Assembly (NCBI RefSeq): GCF_019703515.2
Contig: NC_059346.1
Location: 56,370,001 to 56,434,000 of the forward strand
Length of the DNA stretch: 64,000 nt
Direction of reading: 5' to 3'
Source: Myxocyprinus asiaticus
Taxonomy: Eukaryota; Chordata; Actinopteri; Cypriniformes; Catostomidae
The position numbers and the translations under genes are program-made. The notes under the pieces were generated by a model. It saw only the letters and a program-made list of their open reading frames with translations, was not told where the DNA came from and made no database searches. This document shows, one piece after another, positions 25,615-36,311 of the stretch (its first letter is position 1; every line of letters begins with the position of its first letter).

Positions 25615-27273
25615 CAGTGGCAGGTGGTGCATTTTAAGTCTAGGCCTTCAGTGTGATTCATGCCATTAAGAAAACACAGTTTCACAATGAATAAGACACC
25701 CTATGCCTTTGGGCATCATACATTATGTCACATCTAACTAGTAATACCAATTGACATTTTAAAAACACATCCACACACGAAAGCCAGAACTTGAAACGAC
25801 ACTTAATGCTCAAGCAAGCCTAATTTTAACTGCAGCATGACTGTTTTGTGAAATGAACGTCTCCCGAACAGACATTCAAGAATCATAATTTTTCATATGA
25901 ATCTACCAAGGAAGTCTATAATACCTGGAAAAATCTATCTAATAATATTTGCAATTTAAATGTTGCTTGCAATACATTTAGTTTCGTCAGGGTACACGGT
26001 TATGCTGCATTCCATTCAAGTTGGATGTGGGATATTCCTACTTGATATCTCCGACCATAAATGCATTCCATTCCCCGATATTCAGAAGATTACGTTTAAG
26101 GAAACAAAACTGCAACACTCCCGTTAGCTTAGCAGGGGTTTGACTCTCATTAGAGATGTCTCCTAGCAACCCAACTGATAAACAATGCGGCAGTGCTAGC
26201 ATTTGTGCTACAGGTGTACGATTATCAAAAGAGATTATTATGTTTTATACACCTGTTTCTGCAGGCGTTTGTTAAACAAGCTTTAATATCATGTAATGTA
26301 AAAACAAACTAATTTATCGATATTACTTAATAATGTAATATAGAGGGTTTATCACTTACTTTGTGTATCTCCCTGAGTGTCGACATGTTTGTGTGACATC
26401 ATGCCCCTGCATCTCGGCGAAATCGAAGTTGAGAATTTCTGTACGAGCCTACAAGTTGTAATTCTGACTTCAAGATGCACTTTGCACATTGCACTTTTCC
26501 TAGTAGGAAGTTGTAAAATCCGACTTTCCGAGTTGAATGGAATGCACCACTACTTCTCAAAACTTGATCCGACACTGAATGCTCAAGAAGCCTAATTTAC
26601 ACTTAGAAAACTCCTGATGTTGCTATAACAATGCAAAAAGCACTTACCAATTTACTTGAAGTGAAAATCAGTCCTCCTTTCCTGTTTAATAAATTAAACA
26701 ATCACATGGTCATGCAGAACATCTTGTGTTTTTAAATCCATAAGGATCTCTTTCTCAATGGCAATACCAGCAGTGATGACAGCCGACTCGTCAGCAAGAT
26801 CTCACGCTCTTCACTTTCAAATTACGTACATCACTTAAAGCGTGATTGCATCACTCAAGGTCAGCTAGAAGGCCTTGACCGGAACATATCCTAAAGATCA
26901 CACCCACCAAGAACAAATAAATCAATCTGATTGGCTGATGAATCTGACAATCTGACTTTAGTTGCCCATTCATTTGCACTGTTGGGTGATTCTGAAAAAA
27001 TTCTGAAGGCCTGATGGGGTGGAGCTCAGACTCACGTGCTGCTTCGGGCATGCGATTTGTGAAACAGCTGTCACACTTTGCTTGTAAGCATCAAGGAATA
27101 AATTCTGACTGGATAAACTTTTCGTTTTTCTCTATTTGTTTGTAGATTAATTAAGAGTGGAGAGCGATTAAAAATACATAGGCAAAAAGGTGATTGAGAA
27201 TGAAAAAATATTTATTTATTTGGCATGTTAGGCCAGCAGAGAAGGCTTTGCTGGCCCTGAGAATTTGCCACTG
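25615..27273. mobile_element. hAT-type element, 1,659 bp, perfect 8-bp target duplication
   Basis: The element begins cagtggcagg and ends tttgccactg, short inverted termini of hAT type. The 8 bp tttaaaca occurs exactly on both sides (25607-25614 and 27274-27281), which fixes the boundaries. No transposase frame is visible, so it is non-autonomous. A separate MITE (26004-26547) is inserted inside it: sequence either side (25795-25830 and 26560-26600) repeats the phrase 'aatgctcaag.aagcctaat'. Confidence 0.8.
26004..26547. mobile_element. MITE nested in the hAT element
   Basis: Ends gctgcattccattcaagttg and gagttgaatggaatgcacc are inverted repeats. The interior is non-coding. No confident target duplication. 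The terminus tgcattccattcaa is one I recognise as a dispersed cyprinid repeat. Confidence 0.6.
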
Positions 27274-27281
27274 TTTAAACA

Positions 27282-28585
27282 CCATTTTGATAGTAAAATT
27301 GAAATAAAACTGTTGATATGGAGCTCAGAAAAAAACAGATATCGGACTTGGTATCGGCGACTAACAAAACTGAAGTATCGGTACTTGTACTCATTCTCAA
27401 AATAATGTTATCAGGACATCCCTAATTTTCATAGTAATCAACATTATGCCACTCATGTTGTTGATTAAATTAACTTGTATTGAACCCAGAATATTCATTT
27501 AATGTAACATTATAGGTTCTTCATATCAATGCATTGGTTCATCATTGGCATAATCCATCAACAGAGGAAAAGTGAGGTTCTCATGGGTTCTTTGAAGCAC
27601 CAGATAATTTTTTAAAGAACCATAGCCCTGCTAAAGGACCAGCAAACATAATGTTGGGTTTTGGATGCTGGTCTCCATCATTGATGGTGTTCCCAACAGC
27701 CTTCTGGACAAGCAAATCCAGCGAAACTTACTTGGCTAACCGCTTTAGTAGCTCAGTTTTGCTGGTAAACAGCATAGTTATGTGCACCAGACCAGACCAG
27801 CAATAACCAGCATACACCATCCTGGACCAGCATGGACATTTTTTGCAGCTTAATAAGGTTCTCATGTGGCATCATAGGAACATATATCGCTCTTCTGTGG
27901 CATAAGGCTGTAAAACCCTTTTTGAGTGTGTTCTTGTGTGTGTGTGAGTCCCATGGGATGTGTGCTGTGACTCAACATCAGCCCCTCCTTGACAACACTG
28001 TCCCTGTGTGACGCCTGTTTCTCCTCCCCCAGCAACAAAGGCAGCTGTCATAAGGGACCTGCTGAGAGAGAAAGCACAAATGAAAGAGAGTGCTTCAGAA
28101 TTATGAGAGTGTGCTGTCAGCGATCCCCACTCACTGATCTGGTATCTAGCAAAAAAAATATCCTCACAGCCAACTGAAATACCTGAGGGAATCAACACAA
28201 GTTTCTGAGTGAACGCTGTTTGAATACAGATCTATAACATGTAGCAATATCCAATATCAGTAATCTGCCATATTTTGAAAATCTCATCCAATAAACCCTG
28301 ATAAGAAGACCATATTGCACCAGTATTTCCATGCCGGTTTATGCTGGTTAGTGCTGACTTGGTTCTGTTAAAGCTAGACAGAATTTTGACTTTCAGCATA
28401 AAGTCTAGTCCACTTTGCATTCTGGCCTAGAACCGCCCACAGAAAGAGACCGTCATGACAGAAAAATGACCAACCACAGTTTCAAGTGCTTCAAACAAAA
28501 CTCTGGCTATCTTTCAGAGATTTAATGCTACTTACCTGGCAAACTTTGGCAAATCCAGTGATTCGTTTTTCCTCAAAAGCGCCTG
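27282..28585. other. No gene; repeat fragments
   Basis: 27335-27424 (atatcggacttggtatcgg ... aggacatcccta) is the right end of a 'tagggatg' type hAT-like MITE with no left end. 27638-27850 contains diverged copies of a ccagcat/gctggt minisatellite-like unit. The remainder is unremarkable. Confidence 0.45.
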
Positions 28586-28868
28586 CCCAGATAGCACACG
28601 TACATCTCCGAGATGTCTGTTTAAGATATTTTCATCTGGAAAGCATCACAATCTAATTAACATATGCTAAACATCTTAAAAAGATCAGATTTACAAACAT
28701 TCTAAATCATAAATGCCCCAAAGACATCTGCTGAATATGTAATTGACATCCGAGACATACTTATTGGCATACATCTTATAGACGTATTGCAGATGAGCAA
28801 ACAATACGTCTTCCAGAAGTAAACACACATCAAATAGATGTCTGGGTGATGTACATGTGCTATCAGGG
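28586..28868. mobile_element. Short inverted-repeat element, 283 bp
   Basis: Ends cccagatagcacacgtacat and atgtacatgtgctatcaggg are inverted repeats, and the interior has repeated 'gacatct/agatgtct' and 'acgtcttcc/gacgtatt' motifs. Non-coding. Confidence 0.55.
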
Positions 28869-29324
28869 TGTCAGTACCCGTACCTTGTTAACATGCAACC
28901 TGGTCTCATAGAATCATGTTACTCTACCTACATTTTTGCGAAATAATTTTTACGAGGCTCGTTGTACGTATTGCAGCAGTTTTGTTGTAAATGAACAATA
29001 GAGGTGCTACAACAATTACTTTTATTCACTTTCACACAGATCATGAATAAAACAGCAGATTATCAGTTAAATGATCAGTTATTACTTTTCACTCTGTGCC
29101 TCACACAATGCTATCTTAGGACATCAAAACACTTTTACTATAGTATGAATTGTAAGGTGATAATGTTTGCATTACACTTGAAAAAGCTTGTAAATGTAAT
29201 CAAATTGTGCGGTAGCTCAACTGATAAAGCATTGTTCTTGCGAAGCAGAGGATTGCGTCAGACACGGATTGGTCATTGGGAAAACAGGATCTGAGAATTC
29301 CCAGTGAAAACTGGATTTCAGAGA
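28869..29324 (+). repeat. Intergenic, with a tRNA-derived SINE-like remnant
   Basis: At 29207-29255 the sequence gcggtagctcaactgataaagc carries an A-box-like tagctcaactg (29213-29223), the internal pol III promoter half of tRNA-derived SINEs. A B-box is not recognisable. A diverged SINE head is the likely explanation; it is not a functional tRNA gene. Confidence 0.35.
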
Positions 29325-30329
29325 CACTGTACCAGAGGTGCACAACTGGAACAAACTAAAGTTTCCAACACAAAGATATTAAGCTACAACACAAATAAAT
29401 TAAGCCACAACACAAATTAGCCACAACACAAAGATTAAGAAAGGACTCATGAATCAGGTGTTTAATATTGGAACAGCAAGCCAAATTTTGTTATGTTGCC
29501 TGGAGGCCACACCATATTAATTACAGTACTCAGCTTCACAATGCATGAATGTCTTTGGAAAAATTTATTTAGTAAAATTTAAATCATAAAATAATCAAAA
29601 CAGAAATCTGCTTTACCGGGAAAGTCTTATCGTGTCATATCCTTCTCAGTTAAGCATGTAATACTGCCAATAAAGTTTTAAAAATCTAAACATTATTCAC
29701 CAGGCTGTCGTTGCTCCCTATGTATGAAGGTAAATCAATAGCAAAACTCGAGAGATTGCGTAATTGGATTTGAGAACTTGTACAATAAATATTTTGTACT
29801 CATAAGTTGAAATGTACTCTCACAGCACTGATGTGAAAACTTGTAAAATAAAAATTTGAAGTTGAATGTTGCAGTCTGCACTCACAGACAATAATTCAAA
29901 GCTTGTGTTCTGAATTCACAATTGCAGACAAGTAGTCATAAATGTGTAAAATGACATTCACATAAATACAACTACAGACACAATCTTGTATTACACACTA
30001 ACTTTTGTACTTTAATTCATTTACGCAGTACAACCACAAATCGGCGCTTACAACCTCTCAAATCTGGCACTGCAACTTTAAATCTTCGTGCCTTGACTTT
30101 TGCAACTAAATTTTAAAAACCTGTCCACTTGTAAATCCTGATGCAAGAGAGCAAGAACAGTGTTTAGCGGGGGAGGATGAGGGGGCAATAAAGTCATTTT
30201 ATTGGTTGATGCCTAGCCAATGAAATGAGATGTTTGTAATGGTAAAGTGAAGGAGATTCTTTACTGAGTAAAACCTGTAATAAAAAATTTATTCATCAAC
30301 TACTACACTCACAAAATTCTATTTCCCCA

Positions 30330-30455
30330 ATAGGAAAATTCTTCTGGAACTCTATCATTAATAACATAAATTGGAGGGAAGCATGGTTGTTACCTTATAA
30401 ATATTGCATGACTAATAAGATCAAAGAAGTGCATTTTAAAATCTTGCACAAATCT
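30330..30455 (+). pseudogene. L1-type LINE ORF2 C-terminal fragment
   Basis: The frame at 30363-30455 reads NINWREAWLLPYKYCMTNK followed by IKEVHFKILHK. This resembles the segment downstream of the RT in L1/Tx1-type LINEs, where an INW...LP...TNK...KEVxFKxLH pattern is common. It lies within the extra DNA of the left arm and is truncated on both sides. Confidence 0.5.
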
Positions 30456-30589
30456 TGTGTACAAGTGATGCAAGTTTACAAGTGATGTAAATTATTTTGC
30501 TATAAATATGCAAGTCTGCATTGATACTCCTTTATTGCACTTTCATTATAAGAAAGAAATAAAATATTTTTTTGTATTGGCAAAGCAGA

Positions 30590-31310
30590 GCGATAGAGGG
30601 ATCTAACAATCCGAGGGTAATTTTTTTTTATAATTAATTAAATAGTATTAAAAAAGTTTTGTAAAACTCCCACACTTATCAATACGTTTTCCTTCACTTA
30701 TATAGTAATGTACATCATTGATGATATCCACTTTCCACTAGACAATGTAAAGTTTTACCAGGTATCCAAGTATTGTACAGGTAGTTGTCCATTAGTGCGA
30801 TGTCTAAATAACCAACATTAATTATTCTTTTAGCTGAAACAAGTCCGCTAATGATGATCAATAATTAAGGGAAAATGTACAGTCAGCCGGTCATTATCTT
30901 AAAAAATAAACCATGTCAGGGTGATCAGAGCCCAGTGTGAAGTGGTCTTTTATTATCACACTGAATGAGGTTTATTTTAAGATAATGAATGTACATTTTC
31001 CCTTAAATATTGATCATCATCAGCAAACTTGCTTCAGCTAAAAGAATAATGAATGTTAGTTATTTAGACATCACACTAATGGACAACTAACTGCACAATA
31101 CTTGGATACCTGGTAAAACTTTATATTTTCGAGTGGAAATTGACTTCATCAATAATATAAATTAGTATATCAGTGAAGGAAAATGTATTGATAAGCGTGG
31201 GAGTTTTACAAAACTTATTTTAATACTATTTAATTAATTATTAAAAAAACATACTCTCAAATTATTATATCCCTCCATTGCGATGACCGTCTCTGCTTTG
31301 CCTTAACAAT
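30590..31310. repeat. Central palindrome of the foldback element
   Basis: Around a centre near 30935 the sequence reads as an inverted repeat: ttaagggaaaatgtacag at the left against aatgtacattttcccttaa at the right, continuing through ttaccaggtatccaagtatt / aatacttggatacctggtaa and further out. The unpaired loop is only about 45-60 nt (about 30913-30958), so a single strand could form a hairpin with arms over 300 bp. Confidence 0.75.
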
Positions 31311-32617
31311 AAGGTGGCATGAGATTATCGCATTCCAAAATCTAATTTCATTGGCTAAGCATCAACCAATAAAATGGCTTCATTGCCCCCTCCCCTGCCA
31401 AACACTGGTCTTGCTCTCTCACATCAGTATTTTACAAGTGCACAAGTGAGTTTTGCTACAGGTTTTTCGAAAAAGTAGTTGCAAAAGTCAAGGCGTAAAG
31501 ATTTAAAGTTGCAGTGCCAGATTTGAGAGGTTGTAAGTGCCGATTTGTGGTTATACTGTGAAAATGAATTAAAGTTCAAAAGTTAATATGCAGTGTTGGG
31601 TGTAATGCATTACTAAGTAATTTATTACTGTAATTAAATTACTTTTTCTTTGAAAAAAGTAAAGTAAGGAATTACTCTTAATTTTTCATTGATTTAACTA
31701 CAGTTACTTCTGATGTAATTGTGTTAAATACTTTAGAGACTATAGAACAATTCTATATAAAACTATACTGAATTTAAAATCTAAATTTAACGTCAATTGT
31801 TTAACTATATGTTTTTTAATTTAACACTGCCCCCTTTGGCCAGTTCATAAATAATTTATTTTATTTTAATTTTTTTAGTGTTTGAAAGAATTAAAAGAAC
31901 AGTTTCATGTCTATCCTTGTATTTTTCATCTGGTCGAGGTTGATAAGGATTTTAGTGTCGTGTATTCTGTTGGTTCATGTTTTTCATGTCTTTTATTTTG
32001 AAAATCTAGTTCCTGTTTCATGTCATGTGGTTCCCTTGTCATGTGATTTCATGTTTCCCTCCATGTTCATGTGTCTTGTTTTCATTGGTTGATTGTCTTG
32101 TTATCTTGTTTAGAGTTCTTTGTGTTTATTGGTTATCCTTGTCATGTGTTCTCCCATGTTCATGTATTTAACCCTCATGTTCCCTATCTGTCACTCACTC
32201 GACGTTGGTGTCGATGTAGTGACACTAGGGGTCACTCTTGGGAGCCCGAGACACCTCTGGTCTTTGATAAAAGGCCAATGAAAATTGGCGAGTGGTATTT
32301 GCATGCCACTCCCCCTAACATACAGGTATAAAAGGAGCTGGTATGCAACCACTCATTCAGATTTTCTCTTCGGAGCCGAACGGTCATGCTCATTGAGCTG
32401 AATAACACTGTTCATTCACCTCTGCTGGATATGACGGCGCATTTCAGCGGCTTCTCCCTCCTCTGCACTGGTGCACTGCAGAGAACGCCCCTGGGCGCTT
32501 CGGCAGAAAAACTAGAGAGTATATTTTCTAAAAGAGCGTTTTTCCCCTCTAAAAGAGTATATTTCTCTAAAACAGCGCACACACGGAACGTCTTTTTAAA
32601 GACGCGTCTTTCTAAAG

Positions 32618-33252
32618 ATGCCTTTCCGTTCGTGTGTTATTCCTGGTTACGGTCGTTTTCTCTCAACTTCGGATGGTCATGATCTCTGTCTTTTGTGTCT
32701 GGGCGCGACCCACACGGAGGCAGCGTTTATGAATGGTTCATGTTCTCACTGCGAGAACATGACCATGGCAACGTTGCGGTCGCGGCTTGCTTTCGTAAGG
32801 AAGCAAGCCACCCCAGCGGCTCCCCGCCTTGGTCCTCCTACCTACGGGTATGAGGTCAGCGCGGCTGGCACTGGGGGTGATTTGGGGACCTCAATGGGAT
32901 CGCCTCCGCCGGGTATCCCCCCGCGGACCTCCCATTCCCCACCACGCTCGGACCTCCCATTCCCCTCCGGGCGACGAAGGTCACGGCGCGGTTTCTCGGG
33001 CGGACGATGGCCACACTAGTGGTCCAGGAGCGCCACCTGTGGCTCAACCTGGTCGAGATGGGCGAGGCCGACAAGACACGGTTCCTTGCTGCCCCCATTT
33101 CCCAGGCGGGCCTATTCGGTGACACCGTTGAGGACTTTGCCCAGCAGTTCTCGACGGTAAAGCAGCAGATGGAAGCAATCCGGCACATCCTACCCCGGCG
33201 CGGCTCAAGACCCCGCACCCCGTCTGCTCGTCGCCAAGGTTCGGTGCTCTGA
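32618..33252 (+). pseudogene. DIRS-type gag remnant, frameshifted
   Basis: The first part (32618-33019) reads MPFRSCVIPG..., then a CLLCLGATHTEAAFMNGSC + SHC cysteine pattern and MATLRSRLAF, which are hallmarks of fish DIRS gag as I know it. The second part (33007-33252, another frame) reads LAAPISQAGLFGDTVEDFAQ and MEAIRHILPRR, the C-terminal capsid-like region. A frameshift near 32830-33010 and internal deletion separate them. Confidence 0.65.
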
Positions 33253-34039
33253 ACCGGTTTCGTCCCAGGTAGTGGCACGCAACTTAAGCGGATAAGCCCG
33301 GGATAGCTGGCCGGGTGTATCGCTTGCACATAGCGCCTTCCACCTCCTTTTGAGCTGAAGACGTGCGCTGTTAATTCCCAGTAGTGTTCACAAAACTTGT
33401 TCCTGGTTGACTTCCTTCGAGCCCTGTGGCAGTCGAGTCTTCGGAGAGACTCACTGCCGGCCCAATACACACGCTGACTAAGAGCCCGGTTCTGGGGTAG
33501 GTGCTCTGCATGTGGCGGTTCCCTGTAAGGCTAACCCCATGCTATCTATATCTTCCGCTAATTCGTTTCCCTGCTGGCAAACTGCATCTTCCTTGGGCAG
33601 AGCCCCTCTGCCCCAGTCTCCATGTTGTAGTACCTCCTCCCCCATTGGGCAGGATCTACCTTGAAGGCTCTCCACATGGTTGGAAAGACCATGTGACGTA
33701 TTTTTCCACTTAAATATCCCCCCCTCTCTGGGGCGAGGTGTGGTCTCAGCGGTGTCCTCCCCTTGGGAGGGACGCCCCCCGACTAGACCTGGCGGCCCAG
33801 TTGTATAATCCCCCTTCTTTTTTAGGGAGTGGAAAAAGAGAAGGGGAAAAGAGGCCACAACTGGGTTAAGCCCGCCTCTATCTTTGGGTAGTCGACTTGT
33901 CCCCAAAAGGGGCCGTTCGACACTCATAACTGCGTTGGGGGAGGTTACATGTCGACCTGGTGTGCTGGCTATGAGGCACACAGCAAGTCTGCCCACCACA
34001 CACCACCAGTTCACGTAACACAGTTCAGCCTTGTGGCGT
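33253..34039. other. DIRS non-coding interior
   Basis: GC-rich 3' body of the DIRS-like element. A 230-codon open frame on the minus strand spans it but shows no protein signature and runs into the terminal repeat, so I treat it as non-coding. Confidence 0.5.
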
Positions 34040-34155
34040 TTTGTATAGGGACCCCTAGTGTCACTACATCGACACCAACGTCGAGTGAGTGACAGATAGG
34101 GAACGTCATGGTTACTGGTGTAACCTCCGTTCCCTGATGGAGGGAACGAGACGTT
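34040..34155 (+). repeat. DIRS internal complementary region
   Basis: The first half (34047-34108) is the complement of the outer end of the left terminal repeat (32181-32235). The second half (34119-34155, gtaacctccgttccctgatg...) is the complement of the outer end of the right repeat (34381-34417). The two are joined by tcatggttactg. This is the arrangement DIRS elements use to template a circular DNA intermediate. Confidence 0.75.
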
Positions 34156-34581
34156 GGTCCCTCCTGTCACAACGCTGAACTACCCGCTGAAATGGCCGGA
34201 CCTTATATCGGCTCCTCAGCGTAAAACCTGAATGAGTGGTTGCATACCAGCTCCTTTTATACCCGTATGTTCGGGGGAGTGGCATGCAAATACCACTCGC
34301 CAATTTTCATTGGCCTTTTATCAAAGACCAGAGGTGTCTCGGGCTCCCAAGGGTGACCCCTAGTGTCACTACATCGACACCAACGTCTCGTTCCCTCCAT
34401 CAGGGAATGGAGGTTACAAGTCAAGTTCATGTCCAGTCAAGTCAAGTCAAGTTCATGTTTATGTTTTATTTATGTTTGTAGTTAGGGTTTATGGATTACA
34501 CTGTTGGAATAAATTTGCACTTGGGTTCTTTACTTCATGGTCATCGTCTCTTTGTCTACCTGTAGCCAGCTGACATTACAG

Positions 34582-34591
34582 AATACCTGAC
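34582..34591 (+). promoter_or_regulatory. Candidate self-primer binding site
   Basis: aatacctgac, one base after the 5' LTR, is the exact complement of gtcaggtatt at 36112-36121 in the 3' LTR, which is where a transcript driven by tatttaa at 36081 should begin. Tf1/sushi elements prime from the folded-back 5' end of their own RNA in this way. No tRNA-type TGG primer site is seen here. Confidence 0.55.
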
Positions 34592-34599
34592 CGACAAAA

Positions 34600-35788
34600 A
34601 TGAACCCAGCAATCCAACTCCTATGCCTACATCAGGGGAATCGTCCCCTGGAGGATTACGTGGAGGACTTTTGCGCTCTGGCATGCCAGGTGGACTTTAA
34701 TGAGGTTGCCCTCAAAGACATTTTTCATTTTGGACTGACTGAGTCTATCTCTTTGCTGATGCCAGGTGTTCAGAGTATCCACAGCCTGGCTCAATATATT
34801 GACCTCACCCTGCAGATTATTGGTTCCACGTTCACTGTGGGGGAGGCGGATGCCAAGCCAGAGTTCCACGTCATGGCCACCGAGCCAGAGTTCCTCTTCA
34901 TGGTCACTGAGCTAGCACCATCTTTTGCCCCAGATCCTCAGGGTTTAATCACAGCAATGCTTCAGCCTGCTCCATGCCATGTCACAGCAACGCCTCAGCC
35001 TGCTTCATGCCATGTCACAGCAATGCCTCAGCCTGCTCCATGCCATGTCACAGCAATGCTCAGCCTGCTCCATGCCATGTCACAGCCACGCCTGAGCCTG
35101 CTCCATGCCATGTCACAGCCATGCCTGAGCCTGCTCCATGCCATTTCACAGCCACGCCTGAGTCTGCTCCATGCCACGCCTGAGTCTACTCCACACCATA
35201 TCATAGCCACAGCTGAGGTATTGGACCTGGAGATGGTTCCTGCCCTTGTACCCACCCTATGGACTCTTTCTCATGATCAGACAAGGGGAACTTCCAACCC
35301 TCCGAATTCGCCTAGACCTTCCGAGCCCTGGACTCCACCTTGGTTCTCCGATTCCTCACTTTCACCTTGGCTCTATGTCCCTTTGGCTCCACCGTGGTCC
35401 TTGGCCAATTGGCTTCTCCGGGGTCCCTCGTCCCTCCAGTTCTGCCTTGGTCAGTCAGTCACCTGGCTCCGCCTGAGCTCTCCTATCCCACAGCTACGCT
35501 TTGTCAATCCGAGCCTGTGGCTCCACCAGGGACCTCCTTCCCTATGGCTCCGCCTTGGTCCTAAGTCCCACCGGCTCCGCCTCTGTCCTCCGATCCCCCA
35601 GCTCCACTTCGGTCCTCCGAGCCTTGGGCGCTACCTTGGTTCTCCAAACCTCTGGCTCCACCATGGTCCTACAAGCCATCTGCTACTCTCCAGGCACCAA
35701 GTTCCCTGGTGTTGCCCCTCAGGTCTCTCATGGCCCTGCCTTCCACGGCTCCGCCCCTCGAGCTTCTCAGGGCCCCACTTTCCATTGA
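34600..35788 (+). pseudogene. gag-like protein with degenerate proline-rich tail
   Basis: The start follows the LTR by 19 nt (MNPAIQL). Residues 1-86 (LHQGNRPLEDYVEDFCALAC ... LKDIFHFGL) resemble the capsid-like region of Ty3/gypsy Gag of the fish type. After this comes a tandem repeat of 33 bp (34959-35217) encoding PAPCHVTAMPQ-like units; the fourth unit lacks one C near 35059, which shifts the frame so later units read SLLHAMSQPCL. The rest is Pro/Ser/Leu-rich without a zinc knuckle or enzyme motifs. The open frame runs on to 35925 into the LTR, an effect of the shift. Confidence 0.6.
34959..35217 (+). repeat. 33-bp minisatellite inside gag
   Basis: About 7.5 units of cctcagcctgctccatgcca + tgtcacagcaatg with a few substitutions; one unit is 32 bp and one is shortened. 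Confidence 0.85.
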
Positions 35789-35856
35789 CTCTGCCAGGCC
35801 ACGCCCCATGCCATGTCTTGCCTAGCCATGCTTCAAGACCCCCCTCCCAGCTCCCT

Positions 35857-35869
35857 GGGGGGGGGGGTA
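35857..35869 (+). promoter_or_regulatory. Polypurine tract
   Basis: Eleven consecutive G then ta immediately before the 3' LTR; the normal plus-strand primer of LTR retrotransposons. Confidence 0.75.
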
Positions 35870-36311
35870 TGTCATGTGTATTCTGTTGGTTCATATTTTT
35901 CATGTCTTTTATTTTGAAAATCTAGTTCCTGTTTCATGTCATGTGGTTCCCTTGTCATGTGATTTCATGTTTCCCTCCCTGTTCAAGTGCCTTGTTTTCA
36001 TTGGTTGATTGTCTTGTTGTATTGTTTAGAGTTCTTTGTGTTTATTTGTTATCCTTGTCATGTGTGCTCCCATGTTCATGTATTTAACCCTCATGTTTTC
36101 CATTGTCCATTGTCAGGTATTGTTGTTGTAACTTTGGTTGCTAGTTCAAGTTTATGTCAAGTCAAGTTTATGTCAAGCCAAGTTCATGTTTATGTTTTAT
36201 TTACGTTTGTAGTTAGGGTTTATGGATTACACTGTTGGAATAAATTTGCACTTGGGTTCTTTACTTCATGGTCATCGTCTCTTTGTCTACCTGTAGGCAG
36301 CCGACGTTACA
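35870..36311 (+). repeat. 3' LTR, 442 bp, intact
   Basis: Begins tgtcatgtgtattctg, ends gccgacgttaca. Contains a TATA-like tatttaa at 36081-36087, a predicted R start about 30 nt downstream at gtcaggtatt (36112-36121), short repeats of aagtcaag/aagtttatgtc (36146-36190) and an aataaa signal at 36238-36243. Confidence 0.8.

Larger units (their letters stand above)
32179..34417 (+). mobile_element. DIRS1-like tyrosine-recombinase retroelement, internally deleted
   Basis: Inverted terminal repeats: 32179-32395 and, reversed, about 34156-34417 (shared phrases ctctggtctttgataaaagg, gaaaattggcgagtggtatt, ggtataaaaggagctggtat). Between body and right repeat lies an internal complementary region (34040-34155). 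A DIRS-type gag is partly preserved (32618-33252). RT, RNase H and tyrosine recombinase are absent, so most of the usual roughly 5-6 kb is deleted. It sits in the 5' LTR of the surrounding element. DIRS elements integrate by recombination without target duplication, which fits the lack of one. Confidence 0.8.
31956..34580 (+). repeat. 5' LTR, interrupted by DIRS-like element
   Basis: 31956-32178 and 34418-34580 align with the 3' LTR at 35870-36311. About 55 bp that lie between the TATA-like tatttaa and the aagtcaag repeats in the 3' LTR, including the predicted start of transcription, are missing at the DIRS junction. Confidence 0.75.
31956..36311 (+). mobile_element. Tf1/sushi-like (Ty3/gypsy) LTR retrotransposon, gag only
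   Basis: Two LTRs flank a 1.3-kb interior with a gag-like frame but no protease, RT or integrase. The 5-bp duplication tttag is exact (31951-31955 and 36312-36316). LTRs start tgtc and end ttaca. The 5' LTR is split by a DIRS-like element. A polypurine tract of 11 G precedes the 3' LTR. Complementarity between the sequence after the 5' LTR and the predicted transcript start suggests self-priming, as in Tf1/sushi elements. Non-autonomous even before the DIRS insertion. Confidence 0.8.

Noticed and set aside
29207..29255. tRNA gene
   Set aside because: Only an A-box half is recognisable; no B-box or acceptor stem pairing, so a SINE remnant is likelier.
33478..34170. 230-codon minus-strand open frame
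   Set aside because: It lies across the DIRS non-coding body and terminal complementary region, has no domain signature, and GC-rich sequence lowers stop frequency.
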